Source: Shouchella rhizosphaerae
GTDB taxonomy: Bacteria > Bacillota > Bacilli > Bacillales > Bacillaceae_D
NCBI RefSeq assembly: GCF_900142675.1
Contig: NZ_FRBS01000005.1
Location: 125,134 to 189,133 of the forward strand
DNA length: 64,000 bases
Direction of reading: 5' to 3'
Positions within the stretch are counted from its first letter, which is position 1, and each line of letters opens with the position of its first letter. Positions 37,475-45,320 of the stretch are shown here, one piece after another. A program made the position numbers and the translations under genes. The notes under the pieces are model-generated. The model was not told the DNA's origin. It did no database searches and saw only the letters and a program-made list of their open reading frames with translations.

Positions 37475-38833
37475 TTAACAAGAAACGGTACGCCACTTTT
37501 GCAGTACCCGTTCCACAAATGTTTCACATAACCCAAGGTAAGTAGCTGGATTGGTATAAGTTTGAATTGTTTTTTCATCCATATAGGCTAATAGCTCTTC
37601 GTTTTCCAGCAAAATCGCTTCAAGCGGCCTATCTTCTTCATATGCTCTCATTGAAGCCTCGTAAATAATATCATGTGCTTTCTGTCTTCCTACATACTTT
37701 CCAAGGCCAAGCATGACATTTTCAGAAACAATCAACCCTTTTGTTATATAGACGTTCTTTTCCATACGGCTTTTATGGACAATTAAATTCTCTAACACGC
37801 CTTGCAGTTGTTCCAACCCGCCACTTGTAAGAATGCATACTTCCGGCAAATACGACCATTCTGTCTGCCAAAATGCCATATCCCGTTCATGTTCTTGAAT
37901 CATACAGTCGAGACCAAGTGATGCCTTTCTACGTACCACGTGGGATAAACTAACAATGTATTCGCATATCATCGGGTTTCGTTTGTGGGGCATGGTGCTG
38001 CTTCCAACTTTACCCATTTCAAATCCTTCTTCTAGCTCGCCAATTTCCGTCCGTTGCAAATTAATGATTTCGTTCGCTATTTTTGCCGTGGTCGCAGACA
38101 GCATGGCGACAATCATACTAAACTCGGCATAATGATCTCTTGCCGCGTGCCAAGTAACGGTAGGCTGCTTTAGCCCCAAAAGACGATTGTACTCCTTTTG
38201 GACGTCCAATCCCTTATCCCCTAAAGAAGCCAATGTACCGGCTGCTCCGCCAAACTGACCAACCAAATAACGCTCGCCTGCTTGTTCCATCCTCTCAATA
38301 TGCCGCCCTATTTCATCTGCCCAAATAGAAACTTTATAGCCAAACGTAATCGGAAGCGCATGTTGGCCGTGTGTACGTCCCGGCATCATTGTGCTCTTAT
38401 GTTCTTCACTCAACTTTAGACAAACGTTTAACAATGCGTTTGCTTGGTCTAACAGTAATTGATGGGCTTCTTTGACCTGCAAGGCCAACCCGGTGTCGAT
38501 GATGTCTTGGGTAGTTGCCCCCCAGTGCACATAACCACCAGCATCCCCTTCACATACTTTTTCTAGCTCGCGAATAACGGTAATGAGCGGGTGTGAGGTT
38601 TCTTTTATTCCTTTACGAATTGTTTCAAAATCCATATTGGCGACAACCGCTTTTTGACTAATTTCATCAGCTGCTTCTTTTGGAATAAGCTTAAGGTTCG
38701 CTTCTGCTCGTGCTAAAGCGACTTCAGCATCAAGCCAGTTTTGCAACAACTTTTCATCCGAAAAAATGGCCCGCATCGCTTCTGTACCAAATTGGTCCTT
38801 TAATAAATGAGAATCGATCGGATTGGAAGGCAT
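37475..38833 (-). CDS. Fumarase/aspartase superfamily lyase (PcaB/EDDS-lyase-like)
   Basis: Cytoplasmic lyase of 452 residues. Superfamily signature GSSTMPHKRNP, with HWGATTQDIIDTG and GRTHGQHALPITFGYK supplying active-site residues. It is nearer the PcaB (3-carboxymuconate cycloisomerase)/EDDS lyase group than adenylosuccinate lyase or argininosuccinate lyase. ATG 38833 is preferred, since AAAGGATG lies nine bases ahead, while the ATG at 38842 touches it. No protocatechuate genes are nearby. Together with the dicarboxylate carrier, a C-N lyase giving fumarate from an N-substituted aspartate is a reasonable guess. Confidence 0.82.
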   Translation of the reverse strand: MPSNPIDSHLLKDQFGTEAMRAIFSDEKLLQNWLDAEVALARAEANLKLIPKEAADEISQKAVVANMDFETIRKGIKETSHPLITVIRELEKVCEGDAGGYVHWGATTQDIIDTGLALQVKEAHQLLLDQANALLNVCLKLSEEHKSTMMPGRTHGQHALPITFGYKVSIWADEIGRHIERMEQAGERYLVGQFGGAAGTLASLGDKGLDVQKEYNRLLGLKQPTVTWHAARDHYAEFSMIVAMLSATTAKIANEIINLQRTEIGELEEGFEMGKVGSSTMPHKRNPMICEYIVSLSHVVRRKASLGLDCMIQEHERDMAFWQTEWSYLPEVCILTSGGLEQLQGVLENLIVHKSRMEKNVYITKGLIVSENVMLGLGKYVGRQKAHDIIYEASMRAYEEDRPLEAILLENEELLAYMDEKTIQTYTNPATYLGLCETFVERVLQKWRTVSC

Positions 38834-38848
38834 TTCAATCATCCTTTC

Positions 38849-38954
38849 TAGTCAAACGTTTTATTTTTATAATCGCTTATTAAAAGGATAAACATAGTCA
38901 AACGTTTTCCTTAAAAAGATCCTATTATAAAAACGCTTTCAATGTCAAGCGTTT
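38849..38954. promoter_or_regulatory. Repeated LacI-type operators between lyase and lacI genes
   Basis: TAGTCAAACGTTTT occurs exactly at 38849-38862 and 38895-38908, each with a palindromic AAACGTTT core. A third element, AAACGCTT-N8-AAGCGTTT, is at 38931-38954. All lie between the divergent lyase and LacI genes; the first overlaps the leader just upstream of the lyase ribosome site. Confidence 0.7.
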
Positions 38955-39074
38955 CTTTTTCTGAATAGTGAATACGATACTTGATCTACAAAAAACAACT
39001 CACGACTAAAGCGTTTCCCATTAGCTACAGGCATTGGTATACTGGAACAAGAATAATAATTGAGGTGCAGCAAA

Positions 39075-40070
39075 ATGGTGACGTTAAAAGAAATCGCTGA
39101 AAAAGCGGGTGTCCACCCTTCTGTAATTTCTAAGGTTGTCAATGGAAAGCCGGTCAGTATTCGAGACGACACACGAAACAGAATTCTAGCGCTATTAAAA
39201 GAACTAAACTACCAACCAAATAAAGCCGCCCAAAATTTAAAAAAAGGCTCTAACCGCGCGATTGGTATGGTAGTTCCCGACTTCTTCAACACAGTTTATG
39301 CGGAAATTATCCATGGTGCCGAAAATATGGCCGCCCAATTGGAGTACACTCTTTTTGTGTACAGCTTAAAGCAAAAAGAGCTGCAAGACGATTACTTGCC
39401 GAGGAGCATCAAACAACAAATTGACGGCATCCTCATTGCCAGCTCTGACATTGACGATTCCGATGTGCTCGCTTTGATGGATGAGCTTCCACTCGTCCTC
39501 GTTAACCGTCTTTCAAAAGGCATTGACTCATATGTTGTCGCCGACGATAGTGGTGGCGCCAAGAAGGCTGTGGCTCACTTATTGGAGCTTGGCCACACAC
39601 AGATTGCCCATATTAGTGGCCCTCTTTATACGGGAACGGGGCTTAACCGTTTTCAAGGGTACCGAGCGGCTTTAAATGAAAAGGATATCCCGTTTCATCC
39701 TGCGTTAATGGTGGAGGCTCCGTACAGCCTGGTTGGCGGCTATAACGCCATGAACGAGCTTTTCAAAGCTCCGGTTCAGCCAACAGCTTTATTTGCTTCA
39801 AACCTCCTTGTCGCAATTGGGGCATTAAAAGCTTGCAACGAACATAACATTCGCGTCCCAGATGACTTGTCCATTGTCACTTTGCACGATGCCGAAATTG
39901 CAGCGATGATGACACCTGCTTTAACGACTGTAAAACTACCTCTTTACGAGATGGGGGAAACCGCAGTTAAGCAGCTAGTCTCCCTTATTGATGGAAATCA
40001 CAAAAAAGGCACGGTCGTTGAAGGGACTGAGTTGATCAGACGAGGCAGCACAAAAAAATGGAAGCGTTAA
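39075..40070 (+). CDS. LacI family transcriptional regulator
   Basis: Regulator of 331 residues. The helix-turn-helix and hinge are in LKEIAEKAGVHPSVISKVV and NYQPNKAAQNLKKG; the periplasmic-binding-like domain includes GMVVPDFFNTVYAEII and LFASNLLVAIGALKA. ATG 39075 follows GAGGTGCAGC. It is divergent from the lyase/transporter operon and likely represses it through the repeated AAACGTTT elements. LacI proteins usually sense sugars, so its use beside a dicarboxylate carrier is slightly unusual. Confidence 0.9.
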   Translation: MVTLKEIAEKAGVHPSVISKVVNGKPVSIRDDTRNRILALLKELNYQPNKAAQNLKKGSNRAIGMVVPDFFNTVYAEIIHGAENMAAQLEYTLFVYSLKQKELQDDYLPRSIKQQIDGILIASSDIDDSDVLALMDELPLVLVNRLSKGIDSYVVADDSGGAKKAVAHLLELGHTQIAHISGPLYTGTGLNRFQGYRAALNEKDIPFHPALMVEAPYSLVGGYNAMNELFKAPVQPTALFASNLLVAIGALKACNEHNIRVPDDLSIVTLHDAEIAAMMTPALTTVKLPLYEMGETAVKQLVSLIDGNHKKGTVVEGTELIRRGSTKKWKR

Positions 40071-40072
40071 AA

Positions 40073-40100
40073 AAACAGTTACACTCTCTTGTAGCTGTTT
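40073..40100 (+). terminator. lacI terminator
   Basis: AAACAG-T-TACA pairs with TGTA-G-CTGTTT, then TTATTT; starts two bases after the stop. Confidence 0.8.
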
Positions 40101-40121
40101 TTATTTAAAGGAATTTGTGTA

Positions 40122-40414
40122 ATGGATATTGAGATCTACGGGTCTTATTTACCGATCCATCACAAAACTCGTTTCTGAGGTTTGCTCAGCGCTTAACCAG
40201 CCGGATTCTGTTAAACCATGGAGCCAGGCAGGTTCTATCGCGTTCGCTTTTTTAACGGTAGTCTTGCTTATACGCTTGGAATTGGCCTTCTTCTATCAGA
40301 AGCTTATGATATGGAAATGCTGTTGCGGCTTTGTCAACTATGAAGCTTGGAGCGCAAGCCGGAATGCCCAGGCATGAAGAAGTAGAGACTTTATTCAAGG
40401 AGGCGCTTGAGTGA
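40122..40414 (+). pseudogene. Remnant of a PfkB/ribokinase-type sugar kinase
   Basis: After AAAGGAATTTGTGTA an ATG opens MDIEIYGSYLP, like a ribokinase N-terminus, but stops at once. In another frame, from about 40230, FFNGSLAYTLGIGLL resembles the GDTFNGALA-type helix. After a further shift, KLGAQAGMPRHEEVE runs to a stop at 40412, matching the C-terminus of ribokinases. Most of the gene is deleted. A kinase next to lacI is a common arrangement, so this may be the lost original partner. Confidence 0.55.
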
Positions 40415-40558
40415 ACTAAATGATTAAACGACCATTGATTCTATAAACAACAGCATGAAAAAGTCATATTTGATAGATGCAGTGAAGATTATGTTTATAA
40501 ATAGGGAAATCCCGCTAAATAAGATTGATTAGCCATTACAAACGGGTTGGTGATTTTA

Positions 40559-41239
40559 ATGATTTTCTTTGATATTGACGGGACGTTGCTTGATCATGAT
40601 TATGCAGAACGGGAAGGAATTCTAGCTTTTTTTCGCACTAACAGTAGTTTTTCTTTTACTCCACAGCAATCAATTGAAACATGGAAACAACTTTCTGAAA
40701 AATACTTTAATAAGTTTTTAGCAAATGAAATGTCATTTCAAGAACAAAAAAGAGCGCGAATGATTGATCTTTTTAAAAAGGTTGAAATGAATTTGACTGC
40801 ACAAGAGGCGGATGATCAATTTGAAGTTTATTTGTCTTTATATCAAAAAAACTGGAAGGTGTACCCAGACGTTGTAGAGGTTTTAAATAAATTGAAACAA
40901 AGACATTTCCCATTAGGGGTTATAAGTAATGGCGATTACCAACAGCAAGTAAAAAAGCTGCAAAAAATAGGAGTAGAAACTTACTTTGATTGCGTTATTA
41001 CTTCAAGCGAAGTAGACGCGGCCAAGCCTGAAAAATCGATCTTCCTTGAAGCATGCTCACAGATGAATATCCCTCCTAAAAGTAGTTATTATATAGGAGA
41101 CCGATTGGAAACGGATGCACTAGGCAGCAATTTGGCTGGAATGACAGGGATATGGTTAAAGCGTAAAAATAGCCAACAATCCCATCCAGAGATTATTACC
41201 ATAAGTTCTCTTAAGGAATTAGTAAACATCTTGCCTTAA
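40559..41239 (+). CDS. HAD superfamily hydrolase (YjjG-like)
   Basis: Phosphatase of 226 residues. Motif I FFDIDGTLLDHD, motif II ISNGDYQQQ, motif III KPEKSIF and motif IV YIGDRLETDALG; the cap domain is helical (C1 type). Nearest to YjjG-type nucleotidases and pyrophosphatase-like HADs that clean up modified nucleotides. ATG 40559 has GGTGA seven bases ahead and is preferred to the TTG at 40547. AT-rich and Lys-rich compared with neighbours, consistent with transfer. Confidence 0.87.
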   Translation: MIFFDIDGTLLDHDYAEREGILAFFRTNSSFSFTPQQSIETWKQLSEKYFNKFLANEMSFQEQKRARMIDLFKKVEMNLTAQEADDQFEVYLSLYQKNWKVYPDVVEVLNKLKQRHFPLGVISNGDYQQQVKKLQKIGVETYFDCVITSSEVDAAKPEKSIFLEACSQMNIPPKSSYYIGDRLETDALGSNLAGMTGIWLKRKNSQQSHPEIITISSLKELVNILP

Positions 41240-41284
41240 TATAATAAGGGATAGTGTTAAAAATATATCTGCTAATATAAAGAA

Positions 41285-41320
41285 ACCTAAGGCAAGGATT
41301 GATTGATCTTCGCTTTAGGT
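41285..41320 (+). terminator. Terminator after the HAD gene
   Basis: ACCTAAGGC/GCTTTAGGT stem (one G-T pair), then CCTTCATGTTTT. Confidence 0.6.
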
Positions 41321-41412
41321 CCTTCATGTTTTATCGATGTTTACAGCATGAGTTTTTTAAACAGCTTTTTATTATAAAATTAGCCCACAAGACGCTTCCC
41401 CGTCTCGTCCCT

Positions 41413-41796
41413 TTAATAACCTTTAGTAACATTCCTTTTCCTTGGCACTAACCCTGTAAGGAGTATCGCTGAGTAGGCCCATAACAGCCATGAGGCAAAC
41501 ATGCGATTCATTTCCGGATCTAAGTTTACGAAGATATTAGCAAAAAACAACAACACGACGACATCGAACAACATCCCCGGCAAAGCAATGAAAACAGCGG
41601 CTTTTTGGCGTTCCCTCCGCTCCAATTTTTTATAGCGATAAACAGGATAAGTCAGACTCAAAATCAACGGAATCACAACTACATACGCAGCAACCAACAA
41701 CAGCGGCTGTTCCAGAGAGAAGAAAAACTGTCCGAAAAAACGAAAAACCGCTGTCGCTCCTAACCATACTAAAAAACCCCATACAAGAAAAAACAA
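41413..41796 (-). CDS. DUF5367-like membrane protein
   Basis: Four-helix membrane protein of 127 residues; FLVWLGATAVFRFFGQFFF near the start and ALPGMLFDVVVLLFFANIF resemble DUF5367 proteins, whose role is unknown. The start is TTG at 41796, nine bases after AAAGGATGTG. It follows a TetR gene by 40 bases on the same strand, so it is probably under that repressor. Small membrane proteins beside TetR genes often deal with envelope or drug stress; that is only suggestive. Confidence 0.72.
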   Translation of the reverse strand: MFFLVWGFLVWLGATAVFRFFGQFFFSLEQPLLLVAAYVVVIPLILSLTYPVYRYKKLERRERQKAAVFIALPGMLFDVVVLLFFANIFVNLDPEMNRMFASWLLWAYSAILLTGLVPRKRNVTKGY

Positions 41797-41836
41797 ACTA
41801 TATCACATCCTTTGGCAGCGAATGAATGTGAAAAGA

Positions 41837-42424
41837 CTAACGGCTTCCCAATTGTTTAGCCAGCAACCTTTCCAGATAGTCGAACACTTTTTTGCCATCG
41901 AAATCTGATCTCATTAAAGACTGTACCGCCAAACCATCTATGAGCGCATTCACGAACACACTGCAGACGTCTGGCGGCATGCCACAACATTCGTCTCCTG
42001 CTAATGCTTGAATTTGTTTTTGGAGAACGTCATTCTCATAGGCCAGTAATCCGCCAATTCGCTCACGAATGTTATGATTGTGCAATCCTGCTGCAACCAA
42101 TGAAAAAAATAACGAGTGATAAGAAGCATCGCTTGAATTCCTTTCATAAGCAGCTTCAAGACCTGCTTTCATCCACTCAATCCCTTGCTGGCCCGTATCC
42201 TCTTTCATCTGTTCCAACCTCTCCCAAGAGGTTTTGCACATATCCTCTACCACTTCAATCATAAGCTGCTCTTTCGTTTTAAAATGGTAGTAAACCGTTC
42301 CTTGCGTCACTCCCGCTCCCTCTGCAACAGCCTTAAGCGTTAACTGATTGATCCCATTCTCGACAATGCACGTTTTAGCCGATTCAATTAAATCTTGCTT
42401 TGTAATTACATTAGGTTCAGCCAT
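41837..42424 (-). CDS. TetR family repressor
   Basis: Repressor of 195 residues. The helix-turn-helix lies in LKAVAEGAGVTQGTVYYHF. The C-terminal domain has a CC pair (DECCGMPPD). A near-ideal 28-bp inverted repeat is just upstream of the start, implying autorepression. It is co-transcribed with the DUF5367-like gene. Confidence 0.9.
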   Translation of the reverse strand: MAEPNVITKQDLIESAKTCIVENGINQLTLKAVAEGAGVTQGTVYYHFKTKEQLMIEVVEDMCKTSWERLEQMKEDTGQQGIEWMKAGLEAAYERNSSDASYHSLFFSLVAAGLHNHNIRERIGGLLAYENDVLQKQIQALAGDECCGMPPDVCSVFVNALIDGLAVQSLMRSDFDGKKVFDYLERLLAKQLGSR

Positions 42425-42441
42425 TTTCGTTCACCACCACT

Positions 42442-42469
42442 ATTTAGTTAGTTATATGACTAACTAAAT
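42442..42469. promoter_or_regulatory. TetR operator, perfect 11-bp inverted repeat
   Basis: ATTTAGTTAGT-TATATG-ACTAACTAAAT, 17 bases before the tetR start codon. Typical of TetR/AcrR operators with TAGTTAGT half-sites. Confidence 0.8.
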
Positions 42470-42586
42470 GATATATGTAGGCAGCTACCGTGTCAACGAT
42501 AGCTACAATTAAAAAATGAATCGGTTGATGCCTTGACTGGCATGGATTCGATAGGATTAAACACAACAACCGGAAAGCGATAGAAA

Positions 42587-42615
42587 AGCCTACTAACCTC
42601 TGGGTTTAGCAGGCT
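42587..42615 (-). terminator. Terminator of the leftward EamA gene
   Basis: AGCCTACTAA pairs with TTAGCAGGCT (one mismatch); on the minus strand it is followed by TTTTC. It lies 17 bases after the transporter stop codon. Confidence 0.7.
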
Positions 42616-42631
42616 CTTTTATCACACACTT

Positions 42632-43546
42632 TTAGCTCACGTTATGGCTGTCAGCCTTATTTAAAGACAATTTTTTCCGACTATCAAATCGAGCGTTGCT
42701 GTAAACGATCCCACCGAGAATAATGAGCACTCCAACCCACTGAGCCCAGCTTATCGCTTCTCCCAGCACTAAAGAAGACATGATAATCACAACCGGCAAT
42801 TCAGATGACGTTAGAATGGTTCCTAATCCCGGACCGACATGCGGCATACCAATTGAAAAGAGAAGCGGCGGAAGGACAACGCCGAATATGCCCAGTGCGA
42901 ATCCATAAGGAAGGATCCCCATTAATACATCTAAGTCAAATAAAAACGTTGGTGGAAATACAATAAATACGGTCAATACGCCTCCTGTGCAAAGAAGAGC
43001 GCTTTTTAAAACGGGAGGCGTGTCCTTTTCAACCGAACCACTCAAAAAAATGAATGTGGAAAAGGATGATGCTGCAAGCATTCCCCAAAAGCTTCCTTGC
43101 CATGATAACGCCAAGTGCTCCTGAAATAGAATATTGGCTGCCAACATGGAGCCAACCAGAAGCAACGCGATGGAAATAAGTTTCCTCTTGGTCGGCTTTT
43201 TCTTATGGAATCCCCACTCTAACAAGGCCCCGATCCAAACAAATTGGAACAAAAACACGATCGCTAGAGAAGCGTTTAAAGTTTGCAAGGCTTGGTAATA
43301 AAATATTCCTGTTAACCCGAATGGAATACCAGATACGATAAGCTTGAAAAATTGTAGACGTGTCGGTTTTTTCATTTTCGTAAAGAACACTGCAAGCCAA
43401 ATAAGCACAACCCCGGAGAGATATTGCCCTCCGGTTACTGCTGACACGGTAAAACCTGCTGCATACGCCAATTTAACAAAAGTAGACAATACCCCGTAAC
43501 TGCAGCCTCCTAAAAAAACAATCAATGCATAGTGCCATAATTTCAT
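42632..43546 (-). CDS. EamA (DMT) family transporter
   Basis: Ten-helix membrane exporter of 304 residues with two EamA repeats: SYGVLSTFVKLAYAAGF in the first, FSTFIFLSGSVEKDTPP at the second, and the end motif AISWAQWVGVLIILGGIVY. EamA proteins export amino acids, metabolites or drugs; the substrate is unknown. The frame is open to 43645, but ATG 43546 is behind AAAGGAGGAAACTGG and starts the first helix. The leader contains a strong promoter and an intrinsic terminator ahead of the gene, so expression is probably controlled by attenuation. Confidence 0.88.
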   Translation of the reverse strand: MKLWHYALIVFLGGCSYGVLSTFVKLAYAAGFTVSAVTGGQYLSGVVLIWLAVFFTKMKKPTRLQFFKLIVSGIPFGLTGIFYYQALQTLNASLAIVFLFQFVWIGALLEWGFHKKKPTKRKLISIALLLVGSMLAANILFQEHLALSWQGSFWGMLAASSFSTFIFLSGSVEKDTPPVLKSALLCTGGVLTVFIVFPPTFLFDLDVLMGILPYGFALGIFGVVLPPLLFSIGMPHVGPGLGTILTSSELPVVIIMSSLVLGEAISWAQWVGVLIILGGIVYSNARFDSRKKLSLNKADSHNVS

Positions 43547-43574
43547 CGCGCCAGTTTCCTCCTTTATTGAACGC

Positions 43575-43610
43575 AAAAAACCACACAATGACCATACGGC
43601 CTTTGTGTGG
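43575..43610 (-). promoter_or_regulatory. Leader terminator/attenuator before the EamA gene
   Basis: On the minus strand CCACACAA pairs with TTGTGTGG, with an inner GGCC/GGTC stem, and TTTTTTG follows; the ribosome site comes about 15 bases later. A terminator in this place must be bypassed for expression. UGUGG earlier in the leader could pair with the CCACA of the 5' arm as an antiterminator. No known riboswitch class was recognised. Confidence 0.65.
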
Positions 43611-43687
43611 CGAAAATAGAAATTGCTCTCTAGAAAAGTCCACAACTTCCCAAATAGGTTTTAGGTAAATTATTCTGTTCCGTTCAT

Positions 43688-43717
43688 AGTATAGGAGCAT
43701 CCTTGGAACATTGTCAA
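43688..43717 (-). promoter_or_regulatory. SigA-type promoter of the leftward EamA gene
   Basis: TTGACA and TATACT on the minus strand with an 18-bp spacer, about 140 bases upstream of the start codon. It gives a leader long enough for the hairpin at 43575-43610. Confidence 0.75.
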
Positions 43718-43837
43718 TTCTTATGTGCGATTTTTAAAATGATATCCTTCATTGGATTATGAGGAGAGTAGCCCAGGAAGTTCCATCCACTTGAAAATTC
43801 GACCATTACTGGATTACTCAAATAGCCAGAAACAGGA

Positions 43838-44206
43838 GAGAACTTCTCAAGTTACGTGCCTCGCCCACACTTTGAGTAACAAAAGCAATCTCCTCCTTCA
43901 ATAGCTTAAAGCTGCTTTCTATACAATGACCAAGAACTAGGCTATTCTAATACAAAAGAAAAATGATCTTGTACCTTTGGGCGGTCGGCTCCTCATGAAC
44001 CGGCTGGTGAAGAGATTTTGACTCGCTCCCCGAACCTGGACGCTTATAAAATACGTAAATTGATTACTAATTTTACAGCAGCTCAATAGAAAGCGAGTAA
44101 AGCGTAAAGGTATGAAATAAAAGGAAAAATTCAAATCCTGGATGTGGGCATGAACAAAAAAATGAAATCGATTACTCTTTGTGCTTGTTTTCTCGTATTG
44201 TTTTAG
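43838..44206 (+). repeat. Degenerate direct repeat, copy A (leader and 18-codon stub of the beta-helix gene)
   Basis: It matches 46128-46490 over its whole length with small indels: shared blocks include GAGAACTTCTCAA, CTATTCTAATACAAAAG, GACTCGCTCCC, CAGCAGCTCAATAGAAAG and AAAGGTATGAAATA. At its end ATG 44150 opens MNKKMKSITLCACF, the same signal peptide start as the intact beta-helix gene, but it stops at 44204-44206 after 18 codons. So it is a truncated duplicate. Confidence 0.85.
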
Positions 44207-44241
44207 TCCTTATCAGATAAATTTGTTAAACTGTTAAGGAC
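44206..44241. promoter_or_regulatory. Inverted repeat upstream of the leader peptide
   Basis: GTCCTTATCAG and CTGTTAAGGAC match at 10 of 11 positions across a 14-base AT-rich spacer. It starts exactly where copy A of the repeat ends. A regulator site for the EamA gene is possible. Confidence 0.45.
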
Positions 44242-44268
44242 CATAACTAAGTAAGGAGTTGAAACAGA

Positions 44269-44322
44269 ATGTTTTATGCACCATTATTTGAGAACGATGT
44301 ACCAGTAGCAATCTCCCGCTAG
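44269..44322 (+). CDS. Putative 17-residue leader peptide upstream of the EamA gene
   Basis: ATG 44269 is preceded by GTAAGGAGTTGAAACAG, a strong ribosome site, and encodes MFYAPLFENDVPVAISR then TAG. The stop codon lies in a run of overlapping inverted repeats, and the transporter gene starts 69 bases later with its own GGAGGG site. The arrangement is like leader peptides that control resistance genes by ribosome stalling. Translation is not proven. Confidence 0.6.
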   Translation: MFYAPLFENDVPVAISR

Positions 44323-44352
44323 CGGAGAGATACTGAAAAGCTACTCTCTCCG
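44312..44352 (+). promoter_or_regulatory. Mutually exclusive hairpins after the leader peptide
   Basis: Hairpin 1 centres on CCGCTAGCGG (44316-44325), extended by TCT/AGA with a bulge. Hairpin 2 pairs CGGAGAGA (44323-44330) with TCTCTCCG (44345-44352). They share bases 44323-44328, so only one can form. A ribosome at the leader stop would block hairpin 1. Confidence 0.6.
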
Positions 44353-44391
44353 TGAGGCATAATAAGCCTAAAAAAACGGAGGGTACAAAAA

Positions 44392-45303
44392 ATGAAACAT
44401 ACATTACTAGGGTCTTTGTTTTTGGTGTTAGCTTCAAGCATTTGGGGTGGCATGTACGTTGTAGTGAAAATTTTAGTGGAGGTTATTCCTCCGGTTGAGC
44501 TTGTTTGGATGCGCTATGTCATTGCACTTGTAGCGTTAGTTATTTTAGGGTTTGTGACCAAACAAAATTGGTCCATCCGAAAAAAACACTTTAGGATTAT
44601 CGTGGCTATCGCGCTTGTAGGATACGTGGTTTCCATTATTGCACAAGAAACAGGAACGATGCTTTCAACGGCACAAATGGGAGCGATTATTACAGCTACG
44701 ACACCCGCTTTTATGGTGTTGTTTGCTAGTGTCATACTAAAGGAGCGATTAACTTTCAAAAAAGCGATGTCTGTAAGCTTGGCTACGTTAGGGGTTATTA
44801 TTATTGTTGGCGTTGATAACCTCAATGTCTCCAGCACACTTGGTGGCATTTCGTTAGTCATCGCTGCGTTAACATGGGCTTTAATGTCAGTCCTTATCAA
44901 ATGTTTACCTAGCGACTACTCACAAATTGTTGTCACAACATACGCGACTTTATTAGCCGTTGTTGTGTTAACACCTTACGTGATACCAAGATTGCTTCAA
45001 TTGGATGTAGCTCAACTCACGAATCCTACGATTTGGGGTGGATTAATCTATTTAGGAGTTATTTCGACTTCACTAGCATTTTTATTATGGAATCGTGGAC
45101 TACAAATGCTTAATGCCTCTAGTGGAGGTGTGTTCTTTTTCTTTCAGCCCGTGGTTGGAGCCTTATTAGGCTGGCTCATATTAGGAGAGACTATTAACAT
45201 AACCTTTTGGCTTGGTTCTCTTCTTATAATCATAGGTGTGTTGTTGGTGATCAAAGACAACCAACAAGAAAAACAAACAATGGAAGAAACAAAACGCGCT
45301 TAA
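44392..45303 (+). CDS. EamA (DMT) family transporter with leader peptide
   Basis: Ten-helix exporter of 303 residues. Repeat 1 begins LVLASSIWGGMYVVVKILV; TTPAFMVLFASVILKERLT and the second-repeat end SGGVFFFFQPVVGALLGW are standard for the family. The start follows ACGGAGGGTACAAAAA. It is only distantly like the EamA gene at 42.6 kb. The upstream leader peptide and alternative hairpins suggest translational or attenuation control, as in inducible resistance genes. It sits between two copies of a 370-bp repeat, followed by a csaA pseudogene. Confidence 0.88.
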   Translation: MKHTLLGSLFLVLASSIWGGMYVVVKILVEVIPPVELVWMRYVIALVALVILGFVTKQNWSIRKKHFRIIVAIALVGYVVSIIAQETGTMLSTAQMGAIITATTPAFMVLFASVILKERLTFKKAMSVSLATLGVIIIVGVDNLNVSSTLGGISLVIAALTWALMSVLIKCLPSDYSQIVVTTYATLLAVVVLTPYVIPRLLQLDVAQLTNPTIWGGLIYLGVISTSLAFLLWNRGLQMLNASSGGVFFFFQPVVGALLGWLILGETINITFWLGSLLIIIGVLLVIKDNQQEKQTMEETKRA

Positions 45304-45320
45304 TCATAGGATGAAAAGAT

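Noticed and set aside
38943-38957. cre site in the lyase/lacI gap
   Set aside because: AAGCGTTT looks like a cre core, but the flanks miss several consensus positions; it fits better as one arm of an inverted repeat.
43575-43717. T-box or guanidine (ykkC) riboswitch before the EamA gene
   Set aside because: The leader is too short for a T-box and has neither the T-box sequence nor the ykkC conserved blocks.
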